DNA from: an uncultured Sphingomonas sp.
GTDB taxonomy: Bacteria > Pseudomonadota > Alphaproteobacteria > Sphingomonadales > Sphingomonadaceae
DNA: 5,254 bases
Direction: 5' to 3'
Assembly (NCBI GenBank): GCA_946886645.1
Contig: CAMPIY010000128.1
Coordinates: 1-5,254, forward strand
A program made the position numbers and the translations under genes. Shown here one piece after another: positions 1-5,254 of the stretch (position 1 is its first letter; the number at the start of each line of letters is the position of its first letter). The notes under the pieces were generated by a model. The model was not told the DNA's origin, ran no database searches, and saw only the letters and a list, made by a program, of their open reading frames with translations.

Positions 1-2530
<2,530 letters not shown>

Positions 2531-2535
2531 CTTAT

Positions 2536-2540
2536 TCCCT
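2536..2540 (-). promoter_or_regulatory. Ribosome binding site of rpoB
   Basis: On the minus strand AGGGA is followed by ATAAG and then the ATG at 2530, a 5-nt spacer. This is the only good Shine-Dalgarno match near either candidate rpoB start, and it decides for the upstream ATG over the one at 2500. Confidence 0.75.
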
Positions 2541-2615
2541 GCGCTCCGGGCACGCGTCGAGGCACGCGGCCCAATGAAGTCCGGCGCGGCTCCTGGAAAT
2601 TCCCCGCCATACGTT

Positions 2616-2640
2616 CGGACCGTTGCGCTGGATCGGTCCG
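2616..2640 (-). repeat. Inverted repeat, third stem-loop of rpoB leader
   Basis: CGGACCG (2616-2622) and CGGTCCG (2634-2640) are perfect 7-bp arms around an 11-base loop. With the neighbouring 2641-2656 hairpin it forms a compact two-helix block 86 nt upstream of the rpoB start codon. No T run follows. It may be a processing or stability element, or simple structure in G+C-rich RNA. Confidence 0.5.
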
Positions 2641-2656
2641 TGTCCCGGCGGGGACA
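2641..2656 (-). repeat. Inverted repeat, second stem-loop of rpoB leader
   Basis: TGTCCC (2641-2646) and GGGACA (2651-2656) are perfect 6-bp arms around a 4-base loop. It directly abuts the next stem-loop at 2616-2640 with no unpaired base between, so the two helices could stack in RNA. No T run follows, so it is not a terminator by itself. Confidence 0.55.
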
Positions 2657-2658
2657 GG

Positions 2659-2694
2659 AAAAGCCCCGGGCGCACGGTACCGTGCGGCGGAGCC
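2659..2694 (-). terminator. Attenuator-like hairpin in rpoB leader
   Basis: On the minus strand GGCTCCG (2688-2694) can pair with CGGGGCT (2662-2668), including two G-U pairs. It encloses the perfect 16-bp palindrome CGCACGGTACCGTGCG at 2671-2686, which folds as a 6-bp stem with a GTAC loop. A small internal loop separates the two helices. A short T run (TTTT, 2659-2662) follows the right arm, giving a terminator shape. The T run is only four bases and one may be used in the stem, so premature termination would be partial at most. It would act roughly 50 nt after the predicted transcription start. The palindrome alone could instead be a DNA-protein site. Confidence 0.4.
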
Positions 2695-2714
2695 GTTAAA
2701 TGTTGGATAGGGCG

Positions 2715-2742
2715 GATATAATCCTTTTCCTATCGAGTGCAA
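2715..2742 (-). promoter_or_regulatory. Candidate sigma70-type promoter of rpoB
   Basis: On the minus strand TTGCAC (2737-2742) serves as -35 and TATATC (2715-2720) as -10, with a 16-bp spacer that is A-rich near its middle. This is the most A+T-rich patch in the rpoB upstream region and the best promoter match I see on this strand. It predicts a start near 2708. An alternative -10 register (TTATAT, spacer 15) overlaps it. A dedicated promoter is needed here because rplL transcription should stop at the terminator near 5020. The assignment is by eye against the consensus. Confidence 0.55.
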
Positions 2743-2751
2743 GGGGGCGGG

Positions 2752-2763
2752 AACATCGATGTT
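2752..2763. promoter_or_regulatory. 12-bp palindrome upstream of the rpoB -35 box, possible operator
   Basis: AACATCGATGTT is a perfect 12-bp palindrome. With a 2-base bulge its arms extend into GGG (2749-2751) and CCC (2766-2768). It is centred about 18 bp upstream of the -35 box, close to -50 from the predicted start. That spacing is typical for an activator or a symmetric transcription-factor dimer. I do not recognise the regulator. It does not match the CtrA motif, the CIRCE element or a GANTC methylation site. Confidence 0.4.
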
Positions 2764-2767
2764 TTCC

Positions 2768-2790
2768 CTTGCCGGTTCGGGCCGGGCAAG
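2768..2790 (-). repeat. Inverted repeat after the lipoprotein gene
   Basis: CTTGCC (2768-2773) and GGCAAG (2785-2790) are perfect 6-bp arms. Two further G-C pairs (2774-2775 with 2782-2783) form if G2784 is bulged, leaving a 6-base loop. It lies about 30 nt beyond the lipoprotein stop codon. No T run follows on either strand, so it does not look like an intrinsic terminator. It may stabilise the 3' end, and lipoprotein transcripts could read through toward rpoB. Confidence 0.4.
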
Positions 2791-2819
2791 CCTTCCAACC
2801 CGGAGTTTCGGTCAGGTTG

Positions 2820-3626
2820 CTATTCCCGCCATTCGGCGATGACGCTGGAATCGTCCGGTTTCAGGAATGCGGCCCGGTCGAGGTGGGCCGAGGCAATGCA
2901 GGCCGGACGCTGGTTGCGCCCCGATCCCGCGCAGCGAATGACCTGTCCGTCGGGCCAGGCTTCAAAGCGGCCTTCCAACAGCAAGATCAACCCCGACTTC
3001 GGCAGCTCCGCGGGAGACGCTATCTTCCGGGTCGCGACGTAGGGACGGCCCGATCGCCGGCCGACGCGGGAATCTTCCGCGGTGAAATATTGAGCCAGGC
3101 CGACCAGTTGAGGTGCGGGCAGGATTGCTTCTGCGTCGCCGGCCTCGGTCGCGGGGCAGGAGTCGTCCATCTGCCAGGGCCGCGGAATCCAGAAACCTTC
3201 GACCGCCTCGATCGTCTGATCCGAAATGCCTGCCAACGCTTCAGCCTCGAGCGAAAGATCGGGTTTCGCCATAATCTCGATCGAGGCTTTGTCTTTGGCT
3301 TCGGTCCAGCGCAGCGGCCCATTGTTGCCGGCCGGGGCCGGCCCGTCGCAGCCAAAGCGGATGCGGATGGCGAAGCGCCGGCCGTCAAGGTCGGCGGCAC
3401 TCCTTGCACCGGCGGTATGCGCGCTGGCAGCTGAAGCCATCGCCTTCAGGAAGCCCGCACGGTCGAGCGCCGCCTCGGGCAGAGGCAGTTCGTCCGACAG
3501 GTTCGTCTCGTTCGCCGGAACGGGGTCACTTGCTTCATTGCCGGCGGAATGTTCGCCGGACCTGCAGGCAGCGACGACCATAATGGCGACGAGGAATAGT
3601 CCCCGCCATTTTCGCATCGAAGACAT
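2820..3626 (-). CDS. Predicted lipoprotein of unknown function
   Basis: A 268-residue protein that I do not recognise as a named family. The start at 3626 gives a classic lipoprotein signal: basic MSSMRKWR, a hydrophobic stretch (residues 9-20) and the lipobox V18-A19-A20-C21. Position +2 is Arg, not Asp, so outer-membrane sorting is the default expectation. The same frame is open upstream to 3764, but that would add a charged N-terminus ahead of the signal and run into the divergent permease gene, so the shorter start is preferred. An ATG at 3617 also keeps the signal. After an acidic, Pro/Asn-rich linker (about 22-50), the soluble domain holds four cysteines (C93 in RFGC, C157, C232, C243), enough for two periplasmic disulfides. 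It is on the rplL/rpoB strand, 289 bp before rpoB and divergent from the permease. Codon use resembles its neighbours. It is a gene with good confidence; its function is unknown. Confidence 0.82.
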   Translation of the reverse strand: MSSMRKWRGLFLVAIMVVAACRSGEHSAGNEASDPVPANETNLSDELPLPEAALDRAGFLKAMASAASAHTAGARSAADLDGRRFAIRIRFGCDGPAPAGNNGPLRWTEAKDKASIEIMAKPDLSLEAEALAGISDQTIEAVEGFWIPRPWQMDDSCPATEAGDAEAILPAPQLVGLAQYFTAEDSRVGRRSGRPYVATRKIASPAELPKSGLILLLEGRFEAWPDGQVIRCAGSGRNQRPACIASAHLDRAAFLKPDDSSVIAEWRE

Positions 3627-3692
3627 GATCCGGAGCCTAGCAGAGCGATTTGGGCTTGCGCACCCCCTTGTCCGGCTGGTCCAACCGCTTTC
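3627..3692. other. Short divergent spacer between lipoprotein and permease genes
   Basis: Only 66 bp separate the two start codons, so any promoters must overlap each other or the coding ends. I see no convincing -35/-10 pair on either strand. On the minus side a weak AGG lies about 9 nt before the lipoprotein ATG. On the plus side nothing resembles a Shine-Dalgarno sequence before the permease ATG; the bases just upstream are pyrimidine-rich. Shared or leaderless expression is possible but not shown. Confidence 0.35.
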
Positions 3693-5003
3693 ATGAGTTT
3701 CGATCAACTCATCACGCTTGCGGTCCTGGTCGCCGTCATCGCGGCGCTGATCCTCGACCGTCATCGCGCCGATGTCGTCGCGCTGGTCGGCGCCGCGGTC
3801 CTGCTGATCAGCGGCGCGGTCAGGCCGGTGGAGGTTCAGGGCGCCTTCGCCAGCCCGGCGATCATAACGCTCGCCTCCCTGTTCGTTATCGCCTACGCGA
3901 TGGAGCTATCGGGCTTGCTCGACGCCGCCATTCGCAACGGCGTCGCGCTTTGCCAGCGAATCGGAGCGGCCGGGCTGTGGCTGTTGATCGGGCTGTGCGG
4001 CGCGGCGTCGGCTTTCCTCAACAACACGCCGATCGTGGTCATGGGAGCGCCGGTCGTCCGCGACGTGGCGCTTCGCCTCAAGCTCCCCCCGAAGCGCTAT
4101 CTGATGCCGCTGTCCTATGTCGCCGTGCTCGGTGGTTGCGTGACGCTGATCGGAACCTCGACCAATCTGCTGGTGAATGACATGGCTTCGGTCGCGGGGC
4201 AGCCCCGCTTCGGCATTTTCGAAATTACTCCGGTTGGGCTTAGCATCGCGCTTGCGGGTGCGATCTACCTTTTCTTCGCCAGCGGACGGCTCATCCGGAC
4301 CGGCGACGGGGAAGGCGAAGCGGATACGCCGGAAATGCATTCGCACGCTCCGGACAGCCAGCATCTCCAACTCGGCTCGCCCGACCTGTTCGCCGAAGGC
4401 CATAGGCTCAAGCCCTGGAAGGCTCTGGTGTCCGTCAGCGTCTTCGCCGGCGTCATCGCGTTGGCCGCGCTAAACGTCGCGCCGATCGCCGCCGCAGCAT
4501 TCGCGGGCGCGGTGCTGCTCATTGTCGTCCGGGTCATCAGCGCCGATGAAGCCTATCAGGGACTTCGGCCCGAAATCCTGTTCCTGATTGCCGGGATGGT
4601 CGTTCTCGGCATCGCGCTGGAGGAAACCGGGCTTGCGGGGGAGGCGACGCAGGCCCTGGTCGGGTCGCTCGACGGCCTCCAGCCGGTCGTCGCGCTGATC
4701 CTGCTTTACGGTGCGACTCTGATCCTGACCGAACTTTTGTCCAACGCCACCGTCGCCGTCCTCGTGACTCCGCTGGCGGTCGCGCTCGCCGAGGCGCTGG
4801 GGGTCAGCCCACGCCCGTTCATCGTCGCTGTGATGATGGCGGGAAGCGCCGCGTTCGCCACGCCGTTCGGATACCAGACCAACGTGCTGGTCTATCAGAT
4901 GGGCGGCTACAGCTACATGGACTTCGTGCGGGTCGGGCTACCCCTCAACCTTGTCACATGGGCGGTAGCCTGCACCGTGATTCCGATGGCGTTTCCGTTC
5001 TGA
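3693..5003 (+). CDS. SLC13-family anion permease (ion transporter superfamily), compact form
   Basis: A 436-residue inner-membrane protein, probably a cation-coupled or exchange carrier for an anion such as sulfate or a di- or tricarboxylate; the substrate cannot be read from sequence. Many hydrophobic segments fill residues 5-200 and 243-433. The two halves repeat the family's hairpin motifs: FLNNTP (108-113) with GTSTN (154-158), then ELLSNATV (347-354) with FGYQTN (392-397). In the second hairpin SNA replaces the SNN or SNT I expect. The C-terminus (MGGYSYMDFVRVGLPLNL) is typical of bacterial permeases in this group. Those I recall are nearly 600 residues because two TrkA-C (RCK_C) domains sit in the central loop. 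Here that loop (about 200-242) is only about 40 hydrophilic residues, with several His and acidic residues. The ATG at 3693 has no clear ribosome binding site. It is convergent with rplL. Family call is firm; a related ArsB/CitM-type label is possible. Confidence 0.9.
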   Translation: MSFDQLITLAVLVAVIAALILDRHRADVVALVGAAVLLISGAVRPVEVQGAFASPAIITLASLFVIAYAMELSGLLDAAIRNGVALCQRIGAAGLWLLIGLCGAASAFLNNTPIVVMGAPVVRDVALRLKLPPKRYLMPLSYVAVLGGCVTLIGTSTNLLVNDMASVAGQPRFGIFEITPVGLSIALAGAIYLFFASGRLIRTGDGEGEADTPEMHSHAPDSQHLQLGSPDLFAEGHRLKPWKALVSVSVFAGVIALAALNVAPIAAAAFAGAVLLIVVRVISADEAYQGLRPEILFLIAGMVVLGIALEETGLAGEATQALVGSLDGLQPVVALILLYGATLILTELLSNATVAVLVTPLAVALAEALGVSPRPFIVAVMMAGSAAFATPFGYQTNVLVYQMGGYSYMDFVRVGLPLNLVTWAVACTVIPMAFPF

Positions 5004-5015
5004 AGCGCATTTGAT

Positions 5016-5050
5016 GAAACAAAAAGGGCGGCCCCAGCGGAGCCGCCCTT
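5016..5050 (-). terminator. Intrinsic terminator of rplL
   Basis: AAGGGCGGC (5024-5032) and GCCGCCCTT (5042-5050) are perfect 9-bp arms around a 9-base loop. On the minus strand the hairpin is followed by TTTTTGTTTC (5016-5025), a textbook Rho-independent terminator 35 nt past the rplL stop codon. On the plus strand only TT, then CC, follows, so it should work poorly for the permease, whose stop codon is 21 bp away. Its presence predicts that most rplJL transcription ends before the lipoprotein and rpoB genes. Confidence 0.9.
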
Positions 5051-5059
5051 CCTGATTGG

Positions 5060-5077
5060 TTCGATCGATTGATCGAA
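5060..5077. repeat. Inverted repeat between rplL and its terminator
   Basis: TTCGATC (5060-5066) and GATCGAA (5071-5077) are perfect 7-bp arms with a 4-base loop, lying between the rplL stop codon and the terminator. No T run follows on either strand. It may protect the rplL transcript end or be chance, given the simple repeated GATC/ATCG composition. Confidence 0.45.
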
Positions 5078-5084
5078 GCAGAGC

Positions 5085-5254
5085 TTACTTGAGCTCGACG
5101 GTGCCGCCAGCTTCCTCGATCTGCTTCTTGATCTTCTCGGCCTCTTCCTTGTTGACGCCTTCCTTGACGGCCTTCGGAGCGCCTTCGACCAGCGCCTTGG
5201 CTTCGCCGAGGCCCAGGCCGGTGATGGCGCGGACTTCCTTGATGACGTTGATCT
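5085..5254 (-). CDS. rplL: Ribosomal protein L7/L12, C-terminal 55 residues (5' end outside window)
   Basis: Encodes the stalk protein of the large ribosomal subunit, which recruits and activates translation factor GTPases. The window shows the last 55 codons plus two bases of the preceding one, ending in TAA at 5085-5087. The sequence is the conserved globular C-terminal domain: [17 protein letters not shown], then [13 protein letters not shown], and the end [10 protein letters not shown]. The GLGLGEAK helix region contacts elongation factors in the family. Full-length proteins are about 120-125 residues, so roughly half, with the N-terminal dimerisation domain and hinge, lies past the right edge. 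rplJ should lie further upstream. rpoB would normally follow directly; here it begins about 2.55 kb away, beyond a terminator and two unrelated genes. Confidence 0.98.
   Translation of the reverse strand, partial: INVIKEVRAITGLGLGEAKALVEGAPKAVKEGVNKEEAEKIKKQIEEAGGTVELK

Larger units (their letters stand above)
2531..2708 (-). promoter_or_regulatory. Predicted structured 5' leader of rpoB
   Basis: If transcription starts about 7 nt below the -10 box (near 2708), the rpoB mRNA has a leader of about 178 nt. From 5' to 3' on the minus strand it holds three stem-loops (2662-2694, 2641-2656 and 2616-2640), then about 75 nt without an obvious hairpin, then the ribosome binding site. No gene is supported here. 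A short reading frame beginning at the ATG at 2610 overlaps the rpoB start out of frame and lacks a binding site. A structured leader ahead of rpoB has precedent in the E. coli rplL-rpoB spacer, which holds an attenuator and an RNase III site. Any function here is inference. Confidence 0.5.

Noticed and set aside
2737..2742. TTGCAC/GAGTGCAA as half of a CIRCE heat-shock element or a sigma32 promoter
   Set aside because: No second inverted half-site follows at the CIRCE spacing, and no sigma32-type -10 is present; a sigma70-type reading fits better.
2768..2790. Terminator for the lipoprotein gene
   Set aside because: The stem is interrupted by a bulge and no T run follows on the minus strand, so it is listed only as an inverted repeat.
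2700..3434. Plus-strand frame of 244 codons opposite the lipoprotein gene
   Set aside because: It crosses the rpoB promoter and opposes a gene with a clear signal peptide and lipobox. No motifs, and low-complexity Arg/Gly-rich content.
3627..3764. Extended start for the lipoprotein gene at 3764
   Set aside because: It would place a 46-residue charged segment before an obvious lipoprotein signal and overlap the permease gene, so the start at 3626 is preferred.
3650..4180. Plus-strand frame of 176 codons overlapping the permease start
   Set aside because: Off-frame shadow of the permease: Arg-rich, no hydrophobic pattern and no motifs, whereas the frame from 3693 gives a full SLC13 fold.

Overview
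The window is G+C-rich DNA from an alphaproteobacterium, most likely a sphingomonad (Sphingomonadales). The evidence is the RpoB sequence, with alphaproteobacterial versions of the rifampicin region and of the N-terminus (for example [17 protein letters not shown]). The assignment to order rests on recall of family sequences, not on a search.

Layout, left to right. (1) 1-2530, minus strand: the first 843 codons of rpoB (RNA polymerase beta subunit), open and unbroken, running off the left edge. (2) 2531-2819: a gene-free stretch with a ribosome binding site, a predicted structured rpoB leader (three successive stem-loops, the promoter-proximal one resembling an attenuator), a sigma70-like promoter, a perfect 12-bp palindrome just upstream of the -35 box, and one more inverted repeat. 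(3) 2820-3626, minus strand: a predicted lipoprotein of 268 residues and unknown function. (4) 3627-3692: a 66-bp divergent gap. (5) 3693-5003, plus strand: a 436-residue SLC13-type (ion transporter superfamily) anion permease. (6) 5004-5084: a strong intrinsic terminator serving rplL, plus a second inverted repeat. (7) 5085-5254, minus strand: the C-terminal end of rplL (ribosomal protein L7/L12), running off the right edge.

The main point is architectural. In most bacteria rplL is followed directly by rpoB in one transcription unit (rplJL-rpoBC). Here about 2.5 kb lies between them, holding a lipoprotein gene on the operon strand and a permease gene on the opposite strand. A canonical terminator ends rplL transcription, and rpoB appears to have its own promoter and a leader of about 180 nt. 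The layout predicts that rpoBC is transcriptionally uncoupled from rplJL, with beta-subunit control possibly placed in the leader. The lipoprotein and permease have no visible link to transcription or translation. They may be a passenger pair, or they may work together at the cell envelope. Their base composition looks like that of the housekeeping genes, so recent transfer is not obvious.

I see no RNA genes, CRISPR arrays, transposases or insertion-sequence ends.
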